Below, piece after piece: positions 8,251 to 16,786 of a DNA stretch of 22,293 bases. Positions within the stretch are counted from its first letter, which is position 1. Each line of letters starts with the position of its first letter. The position numbers were made by a program, and so were the translations under genes. Origin of the DNA: Chara braunii (taxonomy: Eukaryota > Streptophyta > Charophyceae > Charales > Characeae); assembly GCA_003427395.1 (NCBI GenBank), contig BFEA01000232.1, positions 361,679-383,971 of the forward strand, read 5' to 3'. The notes beneath the pieces were generated by a model. That model saw nothing but the letters and a program-made list of their open reading frames with translations, did no database searches and had not been told where the DNA came from.

Positions 8251-9506
8251 TGTGCACGGCAGAGGAATCCAGAAAAAGGAGACAAGAAGGAGAGAAAAGA
8301 TTGAGAACCGGGACGGGACCGCCGGGAGGAATGATGCCCTGGGCTGAGTGCCGCAGGATGAAGCGACCCGGCGATGTCGAAAAAGTAAGTGACAGGACGT
8401 GGGCGCATGAGGGCAGGAGGGCCATTCAAATTCGGCATGGCAAGGGCCTGAGGGGCCATCAACTGAGCAAGCAAGGCACGGCGGATGACAAAAGAATAAT
8501 GAAGTCGAGAGGTGGACAACCCTGGTGGTTGCGGGGCACTAGAAAATAAGGGCCCCGACGCGGGAGCCACCTACGACAATTAACGGAAACCATCAGGCGG
8601 GACAAGCGTTGAGGACTAGTGCGGGACAAGAGGCGGGGATATGAGAAGGTCTCAAGAAGGATTGTGGAGCGACATGAGGGAAAAATAATTAAAACCAAGA
8701 TGTATCGTCAAGATCAAGATTTTGACGACCAAAAATATTAGCACCACCAGTGCAAGTACTAGTGGAAGCAAACGGGAAGACCAAAAGGAAAAGAAAAAGT
8801 AAAGAAACATGAAGGAGGAGGCATGGGAGCAAGCTGAAAAATCTCGGATTGACCTCCCTCAAGAAAATGGAACCAAAAGAGACTCCATGTGAAAAATAGG
8901 CTCCCGGGAGAAAATCGGAGTATAAGGGGCCACTGTGTGAAAGAAATAGAAGTAAAAAGAGGCTTTCATGGGCATGAGGGGGCCACAGTTGCAGTCCGAG
9001 ATATAACGGACTGCACCATGGGCATAGGGAGGGCCAAAACTAAGAGGAAGAGCCTAGAAAAAGGCCTTAACGGCTACTTGACACTTGGCATGCTAGAAAT
9101 AGGAAGAAAAAGAAAAGAAAAAAGTGGGAGAATAAGACAAAAGGAGTGAGAGGAAGTGAGTTAGTTGGCCGTCAGTACGGACTGCCACAAGTAGGGACTG
9201 GCAGGTCCCTATTGTCCAAAAAGGGAGGGAAAAGAAAAGAAAAGAAAAAAGAAAAAGGCCTTAACGATAAAAAACGGCCACTTGGGGAGATACATCCGTG
9301 ACCACACGATTAACCTATGCGGAATATGAGCACATAGTTCGGAGGGAGATTCAGATAGAGGAGAGCTATTTGGCAGGGATTGCGCAACTGGTTGACGAGC
9401 CTGCGGAGGCGGAGGGGCTGAGGGGACGAGAGCGGGAATACCATAGGTGACAAAACCACCATAGCAAAATTAGTATAATACTACCACACAGGAGGTCTTG
9501 TTAAGC
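8251..9506. other. Purine-rich stretch without a recognisable gene
   Basis: The plus strand is rich in A and G with runs of GAAAAGAAAAG. Open frames (for example 8889-9149) have no domain I know. Small perfect hairpins lie at 8990-9015 (9-bp stem) and 9192-9211 (7-bp stem). The word GAAAAAGGCCTTAACG occurs at about 9057-9072 and 9251-9266. It reads like the interior of a non-autonomous LTR element ending at the polypurine tract of 9507-9523. Confidence 0.4.
9271..9450 (+). pseudogene. Short charged open frame, possible gag remnant
   Basis: Sixty codons between stops, with no ATG, read in part TRLTYAEYEHIVRREIQIEE and LRGREREYHR before TGA (9448-9450). The composition (alternating charged residues, likely helical) resembles the coiled-coil gag of the left element, but I recognise no family. 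It lies between purine-rich non-coding text and a polypurine tract. It may be the only protein trace of a non-autonomous element, or a chance frame. Confidence 0.25.
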
Positions 9507-9523
9507 AAAAAAAAAGGGGGGAG
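9507..9523 (+). other. Polypurine tract preceding an LTR start
   Basis: Nine A residues, six G residues and AG run directly into TGTCAGAATAAG at 9524. A purine run followed by TG is the standard plus-strand primer site and 3' LTR start of LTR retrotransposons. No RT or integrase precedes it within 1.4 kb, so the element would be non-autonomous or a remnant. Confidence 0.55.
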
Positions 9524-10042
9524 TGTCAGAATAAGACAACCAAATATGCCACTGCGAGGCGGAAAAAAAGGTGGTAAGGATGTGTAGTCTGAAAAGTGGG
9601 GAGGGGCACGCTCGGTCGGGGCAAGTCGACCGTGGCAGATGCGAACCTTACCTAACCACCCGTTGCGAAATGTGGACATTCCTGAATACCAAACAAAGGC
9701 TCGGTCTCCAAGAAAGACCCCTGCTGCTGGTACGCCTTCATCAATCGGGAAGTAGTAGTGGCCAAACTCGCATTCTGAATAAACCAATGCAGGTATAAAA
9801 CCACGATAACCGTCATGACCAGAAAGGTTGAAATCCTTCTAAAAAACGATAAAATAAATGTTGACCTTAAGGAGGAACGAAAACCTTCCCTAACTGAGTA
9901 TACAGCCAGAGGTCCTATGCACCCTGTACAACGTACTGGAACGCTTTAGCGAGCTTGTCAAAGGAGGAATTGCGTTATATTCCTTAGTCCGATAGAAGTG
10001 CGGGCCAACTACGGGTTTTTTCGGGAAAACGATCATATCGCA
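9524..10042 (+). mobile_element. Probable LTR with CCAAT and TATA boxes; right end uncertain
   Basis: The stretch starts with TGTC immediately after a clear polypurine tract. A CCAAT word at 9784-9788 and TATAAAA at 9794-9800 give an LTR-like U3 promoter about 270 bases into it. The right end is a guess: a CA lies near 10042, but no primer-binding site or target-site duplication confirms it. I found no second copy of this LTR in the window. Confidence 0.4.
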
Positions 10043-10393
10043 GAAATGGAAGGACTACTTTTTGGAAGAGGCAAACCGAAAAGACTAAGGGCCTATAGAA
10101 CCTAAAAGTTTTGAGCGGCGTGTGCCCTGGGAAATTCCTCTGGTTTATGCAGATCTGGGCAAAATGGCGACGGAGGATGAGACAGGTAATCGTAGGAGCG
10201 AGGGAGGACAAGACGTAGGAGGTAGCGTTGTGCAAAGCGAGAGGGTCCGAAGGACAGAGAATCGACGAACCCGGACGGGACCAAGGGGAACAGGAAAGAG
10301 ATCTCCTCAGGAGAAAGCTCGGGAAAGGTAGGGGGAAGCAAACGAGGGACCCAGGAAACCAGGGAAGGTAGAGACAAAGAAAGATCGAGCCCC
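10043..10393. other. Purine-rich spacer without a recognisable gene
   Basis: Purine-biased text with the word GACGGGACC at about 10274, also seen near 8312 in a similar context (GAACCGGGACGGGACC against GAACCCGGACGGGACC). That suggests the two stretches share a distant repeat origin. No gene, RNA or terminal repeat was identified. Confidence 0.3.
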
Positions 10394-11783
10394 CTCGCGC
10401 CACCTTCCTCCTCCCTCTTCTTCACCTATCCACCATAGCCAACCACCTCGCACCATCTTTCTCCTCCATCTTCTTCATTCATCCACCATAGCCAACCACC
10501 TCACACCATCTTCCTCCTCCATCTTCTTCACCCATCCATCATAGCCAACCACCTCACACTGTCTTCCTCCTCCATCTTCGTCACCCATCCACCATCGCCA
10601 ACCACCTCACACCTTCTTCCTCCTCCATCTTCTTCACCCATCCACCATAGCCAACCACCTCGCACCATCTTCCTCCACCATCTTCCTTATCCATCCACCA
10701 TAGCCAACCGCCTCACACCATCTTCCTCCTCCATCTTCTTCACCCACCCACCATAGCCAACCGCCTCACACCATCTTCCTCCTCCATCTTCTTCACCCAC
10801 CCACCATAGCCAACCACCTCACACCTTCTTCCTCCTCCATCTTCTTCACCCATCTACCATAGCCAACCACCTCGCACCATCTTCCTCCTCCATCTTCTTC
10901 ACCCATCCATCATAGCCAACCACCTCACACTGTCTTCCTCCTCCATCTTCGTCACCCACCCACCATCGCCAACCGCCTCACACCTTCTTCCTCCTCCATC
11001 TTCTTCACCCATCCACCATAGCCAACCACCTCGCACCATCTTCCTCCACCATCTTCTTCANNNNNNNNNNNNNNNNNNNNNNNNNNNNNNNNNNNNNNNN
11101 NNNNNNNNNNNNNNNNNNNNNNNNNNNNNNNNNNNNNNNNNNNNNNNNNNNNNNNNNNNNNNNNNNNNNNNNNNNNNNNNNNNNNNNNNNNNNNNNNNNN
11201 NNNNNNNNNNNNNNNNNNNNNCACCTTCTTCCTCCTCCATCTTCTTCACCCATCCACCATAGCCAACCATCTCCCACCATCTTCCTCTTCCATCTTCTTC
11301 ACCTATCCACCATAGCCAACCACCTCGCACCATCTTCCTCCATCTTCTTCACCCATCCACCATAGCCAACAACCTCACACCATCTTCCTCCTCCATCTTC
11401 GTCACCCATCCACCATTGCCAACCACCTCACACCTTCTTCGTCCTCCATCTTCACGCATCCACCATAACCAACCACCTTGCACCATCTTCCTCCTCCATC
11501 TTCTTCACCCATCCACCATAGCCAACCACCTCACACCATCATCTTCGTCACCCATCCACCATAGCCAATCACCTCACACCTTCTTCCTCCTCCATCTTCA
11601 CCCATCCACCATAGCCAACCACCTCGCACCATCTTCCTCCATCTTCTTCACCCATCCACCATAGCCAACCGCCTCACACCACCTTCCTCCATCTTCTTCA
11701 CCCATCCACCATAGCCAACCACCTCACACCTTTTTCCTCATCTTCCTCAACCATCTTCCTTATCCAACTGCCTCACACCCCCT
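10394..11783. repeat. 53-bp pyrimidine-rich satellite with 7-unit higher-order period
   Basis: The basic unit is 53 bases and contains CTTCACCCATCCACCATAGC, followed by CAACCACCTCACACC and a CTTCCTCC run. About 23 units are present besides the gap. Variant units (CGTCACC with CATCGCC; CATCCATCATAGCC; a shortened CTCCACCATCTTC unit) recur 371 bases apart, for example 10580 against 10951 and 10533 against 10904, so seven units form a higher-order repeat. The period is not a multiple of three and the long minus-strand GGR frames are artefacts of low complexity. Some units to the right are shortened by a few bases. Confidence 0.95.
11061..11221. other. Assembly gap inside the satellite
   Basis: One hundred and sixty-one unknown bases lie within the 53-bp array. 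The true array length is therefore unknown, and the higher-order phase cannot be followed across the gap. Confidence 0.99.
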
Positions 11784-11903
11784 TCCCACTTCACTCCTTT
11801 CACCGACCAAAGACCATGACCAAAGGAACACAATGGAACAAGGTATAGGTAGACTGTAGGACGAGTAAGGGGATAAGTTTTATTAGGATTAGGGAGTCTC
11901 ACT

Positions 11904-11905
<2 letters not shown>

Positions 11906-11945
<40 letters not shown>
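11906..11945. repeat. (CT)n microsatellite
   Basis: About twenty uninterrupted CT dinucleotides lie within a longer pyrimidine-rich stretch that follows the satellite and continues to about 12110. Confidence 0.95.
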
Positions 11946-11947
<2 letters not shown>

Positions 11948-13148
11948 CCTCCCTCCTCCCCTAGTGTCTTTCTCCTTCTCTCTCTCTTTGTTGCACTTCT
12001 TTCTCCTTCACCACCGCCTCCCTTGTCCCGTCATCGCTCCTCTCCCACATTCTAAAGCCTTGACCTTACCTTCTCCCCCTCCCCCTCTTGTTGGGATATA
12101 ACTAACCCTTCCCACTCACTTGTTACATTGTCAGGGAACGAACGGTGAGAGGAATCTGCCCTCACTTGGCGGAGAAAGTGGGCAAGGGGAGGGTTGTCGG
12201 TCCCTTCTGTCGCCAAGGAGGGAAGGAAAAGACACTTGAGAAATTGGAAGGAGGCAAGTCCGGAAAGGGACTAGGAAAAGTTGGTATTCAAAGCAAGGTC
12301 AGTTGACTCAACCATTACCCCGACCGCATGACTAAGGGAAGAGGTTGGCTTGGAGTAAGGAAGGAAAAGGAAAGCACAAAGAGCGAAGGAAAAGTGAACT
12401 TAGGCTTGTGGGAGGGATTATGTGTTGACCCCATGTGGGGGGATGCTTTGCATAAATTGTGTTGAATGTGCAGGTAAGTAGCCCAAAGAGTCATTGAGCG
12501 GGAATGGGTCCCGGGAATGTCGGGCTTCAAAGAGAAAGTGGGACTGAAACGGGTTGTGAACTTAACCCTTGCCCTTGAATAAGTTCTTGAGCATGTTTGT
12601 GCAAAGCAAAGTCGACTATAGCAAACTGCAAAGACACAAGGCGGCCGAGAAGGCCGCCTAGATTAAAAGAAAAAAAAAAGTTAGGCGTGTATGCGGGATG
12701 GGGCCCAAAAAAGACTAAGGGGTGTATAGGACAAGTGTGTAGGCAGGGCAAAAGAAAGACATGCATGATGTATGCGGCAATGAAAGTCACGAGTAGGATG
12801 GCCGAAGAGGGAAGCGGGCAAAGCCCTAGGGAGGCGTAGGGGGACCGCAAGACATGGTCCGCGGGCCGAGCCGAAGGGCGGCCTCAGGCTCAACAAGGCT
12901 TTGAGGACTCCGCGCTTAGTGAATGCATGCGTGGCCCAAGGAGAACTCTTGGCCTACGCATAAAAGAAGACAGACTTTCAATAAACTCCCTGGACTGTTC
13001 CAGTATTGAAAGGAGCTATTGCATGATAACACCTCAAAGTATCAAGAAAACCAAGTTTCAAAGGAGAACTCAGCGAGAGGGCGAAGCTACATCCCAATGT
13101 CAAAGCTCTCTCGCAAAATGACCCATCCCCGTCCATGCCAAAGCACTA
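11946..13148. other. Long stretch without a recognisable gene; purine-rich after 12130
   Basis: Pyrimidine-rich text up to about 12110 gives way to purine-rich text. Open frames on both strands are short and overlap, and none has a known domain. A perfect GC-rich hairpin lies at 12639-12659. A strong plus-strand splice-donor-like word (CAGGTAAGTAG, about 12470) has no supported exon. The region leads into the polypurine tract and LTR at 13149, so it may be the interior of a non-autonomous element. Confidence 0.4.
12639..12659. other. Perfect GC-rich hairpin followed by an A-rich tract
   Basis: AGGCGGCC (12639-12646), a GAGAA loop and GGCCGCCT (12652-12659) form an 8-bp perfect stem, directly followed by an A-rich run (12664-12680). 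It looks like a bacterial terminator on paper, but it lacks the T-tract on the same strand and lies in eukaryotic repeat DNA. Its function is unknown. Confidence 0.4.
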
Positions 13149-13156
13149 GGTGGGGG
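13149..13156 (+). other. Candidate polypurine tract (GGTGGGGG) before an LTR
   Basis: The text AGCACTAGGTGGGGG runs straight into TGTCCCTGTGACGAACG. A G-rich purine run followed by TGT is the usual primer site and LTR junction. One T interrupts the purines. Confidence 0.4.
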
Positions 13157-13324
13157 TGTCCCTGTGACGAACGCTCCGTGCCCTGAGCATGAGTGTGGGC
13201 GGAGCAGAGCCAGCTGGGATCCGCAGTGGAGTCGACACAGGCTCGAAAGTCTAACAGGGTTGGGCCCTACACCGTAGGCCTGAGTTTTGAAGGTCTTAGT
13301 TGTAGCATAGGTCCTAGCTGCTAC

Positions 13325-13360
13325 AGTTCCGAAAGGTCAAGTCCACGACCTTTCGGAACT
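13325..13360. repeat. Perfect 14-bp inverted repeat with 8-base loop
   Basis: AGTTCCGAAAGGTC at 13325-13338 and GACCTTTCGGAACT at 13347-13360 are exact reverse complements. A third, partial TTCCGAAAG and a CTTTCG follow up to 13378, so one arm can pair with alternative partners. It lies upstream of the TATA box at 13550. Confidence 0.9.
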
Positions 13361-13549
13361 TCCGAAAGTTGCCTTTCGTGAGCTCTAGGGTCAATCCTTG
13401 TCTGAGTCAGCAGAGGACAGTCCTAGACCTACCTAGCCTAGTCACTCGTACCCAGTCCTGAGGTGCACTTTGTCTAGTCAGCAAGTACCATGTGGGACTG
13501 TGCACACCCCGGGCCGAGGGTCAAAGGGCAGACCTATGACAATCCGAAG

Positions 13550-13557
13550 TATAAATA
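13550..13557 (+). promoter_or_regulatory. TATA box of the probable LTR
   Basis: TATAAATA precedes AAGAGGCAGCG. Its spacing before the 250-bp repeat fits an LTR promoter, with transcription starting around 13580. Confidence 0.5.
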
Positions 13558-13709
13558 AAGAGGCAGCGTCAAGTCATGCATTCATTTTGCTTGTGAGTCG
13601 TGCAGAAGCGTTGTCGGGGCGTCTTGTGTACGAAGGTCTGCAGGTGCCCGAAGGAGAAGTTAGGTTAGTGATAGGGTGTGTGTCAGTGTGTTGTGTGAGT
13701 GTGTGCGGG

Positions 13710-13954
13710 ACATCTAGGGTGATCCTAGAGTGAGTGTGTGTGTGTGTGAACAAGTTGCTGGGAGATACAGTTGATCGGTGTAGGATCTTTATTTGGTGCT
13801 TGGCGCCATAGCCGTTCAAGACAAGTTTGAATCAAAGTTGTGTTCCTAGCTACGTTTATCTCTGAGCTTTGTGTGGGCGCCAAGCGCCAGGTGTGATTGT
13901 CATCTGTTTGCATGCATGCTGGGCTTGAAGAAGACAAGTCTGATTGCAATAGTT
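13710..13954 (+). repeat. Copy B of the 250-bp structured repeat
   Basis: This is the partner of 859-1109 in the same orientation, about 85% identical by eye. The inverted arms are GTGCTTGGCGCC (13796-13807) and GGCGCCAAGCGC (13876-13887), again 68 bases apart. One base differs from copy A in the left arm (C to T), and the change keeps a G-U pair in RNA. The block between the GT-rich part and the stem (about 13779-13795) is the most diverged part. Confidence 0.65.
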
Positions 13955-14940
13955 TGGCATGAAAAGCAAGTATGTGATAACCCGTCCGAACACGGACTGA
14001 AACACACAGCTGATTTCTGAGTTCTGCTCATAGATTGAATGCCCTACTGAGTTCCCCGCCTGCTAAGTCTGTGTGTGTGTGTGTGCTTGCTGGACTGCAT
14101 GTCTGTCTGAGTGTGACCATGCCTGTCTGAGTGCTGGTTGGTATGAGTGTGTGTGTGTGTGGCCCGCCAGGGCACTTGTTCGTTCGTTGGGCCCTCAGGG
14201 CCGGTACTTACCTGTGGCCGTGGCTTCGAAGGGTTGCAACAGGGAAAAAGCACTCAAGTAGCGGGTAGGCCGGTACCGCACCCGGCAAGGGGGTAAATAT
14301 GCAGGTACCGGAGGCTGAGCAGAAGAAGCCAAAAGTGGCATTTTTAGAGGCCGGTAGTGTAGGCTAGGTCTAGCGGGTACCGGTCTGAGTCTAGGGCCTA
14401 TAGGGGCAATATCAGAGTCTGAAATGATGTTCCCTCCAAAAGGAGGAAGAGGTACCGGTTGCTTGGGAAGGCCAGCGGCCCGGAAGTCACCGCCCAAGAG
14501 GCAAAGCAGGCCGCTATATCTTCCGGCCGGGCGGAAGACGCGGCCTCTTTTTCGGTGTGCAAGTTTGGCGACACACTGGTGGAGCGCTGGAGGGAGCAGC
14601 GCTGGGTTGGAGCTGCCCTGCTGGGGAGGAAGAAGAAGGACACGAGGGAGGAAGGAGGAGGAAGGAAGGAGGAAGGGGGAGGAGCGCCAGGGGTACTTAC
14701 CTGGCTATGGTGGCAGCCATCTTCATCACCTTGGTGGGCACTGCTGCAAGGAGTCCCCAGCCGGGGGAGCTACACCAAGAAGCTTCAAGGCAAGGCTGGG
14801 CATGGCGGCCTGATCTGGAGCAGCCATAGCTGCTCTGGGTTGTCCTTTGGACGTCAGTGCAAGGCCTAGTAGTCCGCCATAGCCTCGGCCTATGTGTGTG
14901 AAGAGTAGGGGAGGCAGCCATGGCTATGGTGGACCTTGAG
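13955..14940. other. GT-repeat and GGTACC-rich stretch without a supported gene
   Basis: Short (TG)n runs lie at about 14074-14085 and 14147-14160. GGTACC occurs at 14272, 14304, 14376 and 14451, mostly as GGTACCGG. The word GGTACTTACCTG occurs at 14203-14214 and 14692-14703. On the minus strand this is CAGGTAAGTACC, a near-ideal splice donor. Overlapping open frames (for example 14424-14869 plus, 14697-15188 minus) have no recognisable domain. It lies just upstream of the LTR of the second gypsy element. Confidence 0.35.
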
Positions 14941-15236
14941 TGATACCTGCAATAGAAAAGGGACTCGGACATGATTCTGGACCAGTCATTCAACATTGTA
15001 TTATTATTTCTTGTATGAATAAGAGAAGGGGGAGATAAGGAGGAGGAGATTGTTGGGCGAAGAAGAGAAGCCTTGTCATTGTCTTTGCTGGTGTACATCT
15101 TCTTCTTCTTCTTTCTTACCTCTTCTTCTTCTACTACTCCTCTCTCACCTCTCAAGTCCATTCCTTTCTTTCTGCAATTGGATGGCATTGTACTTTCCAG
15201 TGGATGTGTATCTCGAAATTGGTCAGGGTCATAACA
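14941..15236 (+). mobile_element. 5' LTR of the second gypsy element (right end clear, left end a guess)
   Basis: The right end ...ATAACA lies one base before a perfect plant-type primer-binding site, so the LTR must end at 15236. The left end is not defined in this window because the 3' LTR is off the edge. TGATACC at 14941 is one candidate and TGTTGGGCG at 15051 another. A weak TATA-like stretch (ATTATTATTTC and TGAATAAG) lies at about 15000-15025, and pyrimidine-rich CTTCTT runs follow. Confidence 0.5.
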
Positions 15237-15237
15237 T

Positions 15238-15249
15238 TGGTATCAGAGC
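15238..15249 (+). other. Primer-binding site for initiator Met tRNA
   Basis: TGGTATCAGAGC is the complement of the 3' end of plant initiator methionine tRNA and is the classical primer site of plant LTR retrotransposons. It directly follows the LTR end and fixes the left side of the second element. Confidence 0.9.
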
Positions 15250-15283
15250 GGATTCTACTTGCCGATGAGAGTTGACTTTGCTA

Positions 15284-15330
15284 CCCTAACCCTAACCTAA
15301 GTGGTTGAGGGCAACACTTAGGGTTAGGGT
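15284..15330. repeat. Inverted telomere-type repeats in the retrotransposon leader
   Basis: CCCTAACCCTAACCTAAGTG (15284-15303) is followed, after a short loop, by CACTTAGGGTTAGGG (15315-15329). The CCTAAGTG/CACTTAGG arms pair perfectly, and further CCCTAA/TTAGGG units extend the stem with a register shift. It starts 34 bases after the PBS. Confidence 0.85.
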
Positions 15331-16786
15331 TGGATGGTTGAGGGAAGTGGGGCAGCGTGGCTAAGGGAAGCTGCCCCCACCTGGTTAGGTCATGTGGGGT
15401 CAACATAGACCCAAACCAGGTTGCTTGAGAGTGAGATTGGGGTGGCGAGACATTTCGAGGAGGCTTCATACGGCGATTTGAGAGAGGCGACAGTGAGGGG
15501 CACTCGCACCTAGAATCTGATTCAAGGGAGACACTTGGCAACTTAAGGGCTGCCCTCAAGTAGGCGAGCTTGAGGGTCAGCGGCCATTCTGCATCAACGG
15601 ACTGCAAGTTGCTACTTTGATATTCAGCATCGACGGGGGATCCGGCGTTGCACTTGGGTGTTGGAGGAAGACCCTCCTAGGAGATAGGACACTAGTGTAG
15701 GGGTAGCGTTAGATGGGTCAAGAGGACCATATGAGAAGGGGGGTGAGTTCTCTTCATCTCGAAGCTCAAGACCACTCAGGTAAGTGTCGTGCACCTATGG
15801 GATGCCCATGTATGTGTGTATGGTATTGATTGTCCTGCTGGGGTACTCTGGGTTTCTTTTCCCACTCCTCTGAGGTCTTGATTGTGTGACTGGATGCATG
15901 TGATCTACCTACTCACCTGATGGATGGAAAATGAAGTATTTGTTATGCATGCCGAGTCTTTCTACAATGCTTTGTCTTTTCATCACTGAACGGTTGTAGT
16001 CTGTAGGTTCTGCCAGAAGTTGAAATTTCGTTTTTCAGTGCTGTTGAGACTGAACTAAGTTCAGGTGGGACTCTTCTTGGTTGGGGCCTGGTTGAGACCT
16101 ACGTGGGACCCTTGGGACCAAGTGGGACCCTTGGGACCCATCGGAACCGGGCTCAAACAAGGAAAGCCTCTAGACCCAAATCGGTTAGGCATTGACCTCT
16201 TGTCTTCTTGGCTGGGATATGAGTTCCTTCTTCTTGGATTAGGACACCCATTGTCGAGGGGATCTTGGCTTTGACGTTTTGCTTGCATTTTGATTGCACC
16301 GTCCGTGGCTTGACTCGCACCCTGTACACCACTCAATTCTCCGTCGTTGCATTTGGTCACTCGTTGTCTGATTTGTTGTACGGACACGGAGCTGGTCAGG
16401 CTGGACTCGAGAGGACCTCGTATGCAGCCTGATCAGACTGGGTCGCTGGATCATACCTTTCTTTTGAGTTTGATTGTTTCTTCTGTTGTTCTCTGCTTCC
16501 AAATGAAATGTCGCTCCGGCTAGGAGTTCTACCTTTTATTCTCTGAGCTTTATCTGCTTTTCTGAGTTCATTTCCGATGCCCGTGGAGACTCGCAATCTG
16601 AAAGAAGAAAGAGAGAGGAGGGAGAGAGAACAGGGGGAGAGGGAAAGTGATAGTCTGAGGTGGGCAAGGACTGGGAAAAGGAGTGTTCGTCTAAGCGCGA
16701 GGGGGAGTGAACCTCTTGAGAGTCTGATTGATTCTTTTGCTGTCTGGCGACTCTCTGATCCACCTGCCCACACTGACAGTCCAAAG
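15331..16786 (+). other. Long untranslated leader of the right element
   Basis: No coding motif is seen between the telomeric hairpin and gag. A short tandem duplication, GTGGGACCCTTGGGACC, lies at 16103-16119 and 16122-16138. The plus frame that opens at 16577 extends gag by 70 Arg/Glu-rich codons of low complexity. I take the later ATG (16787) as the likely gag start. A leader of 1.5 kb is long and may hold packaging or dimerisation signals, none of which I can identify. Confidence 0.4.

Larger units (their letters stand above)
13157..13950 (+). mobile_element. Probable LTR (solo or 3'), ending in copy B of the structured repeat
   Basis: The start is TGTCCCTGTGACG after a G-rich tract, and the end is around GATTGCA at 13948, giving TG...CA borders of about 790 bases. 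A TATAAATA box at 13550-13557 lies 160 bases before the 250-bp repeat, which would then be mostly transcribed R-U5 sequence. A 14-bp perfect hairpin (13325-13360) lies in the U3 part. No primer-binding site follows at 13949, and the flanking five bases do not match as a target-site duplication. It is therefore unclear whether this is a 3' LTR, a decayed solo LTR or something else. Confidence 0.45.

Noticed and set aside
10952-11333. Minus-strand Gly/Glu/Trp-rich repeat frames across the satellite
   Set aside because: They pass through the assembly gap, and the 53-bp unit is not a multiple of three. They are chance frames in pyrimidine-rich repeats.
10394-11783. Regular repeats that could suggest a CRISPR array
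   Set aside because: Units are contiguous with no unique spacers and the setting is eukaryotic. It is a tandem satellite.
12639-12680. GC hairpin plus A-run as a bacterial-type terminator
   Set aside because: There is no T-tract on the same strand as the stem and no gene upstream, and the region is eukaryotic repeat DNA.
14424-14869. Overlapping Gly/Arg/Glu-rich frames of 129 and 136 codons
   Set aside because: Three frames are open at once because of G-rich composition with few stops. None shows a domain or a preferred frame.
16577-16786. The first 70 codons upstream of MALTSTQW as part of gag
   Set aside because: The segment is Arg/Glu-rich low-complexity text in the leader. The ATG at 16787 starts the part with normal protein composition. 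The upstream start is possible but weaker.
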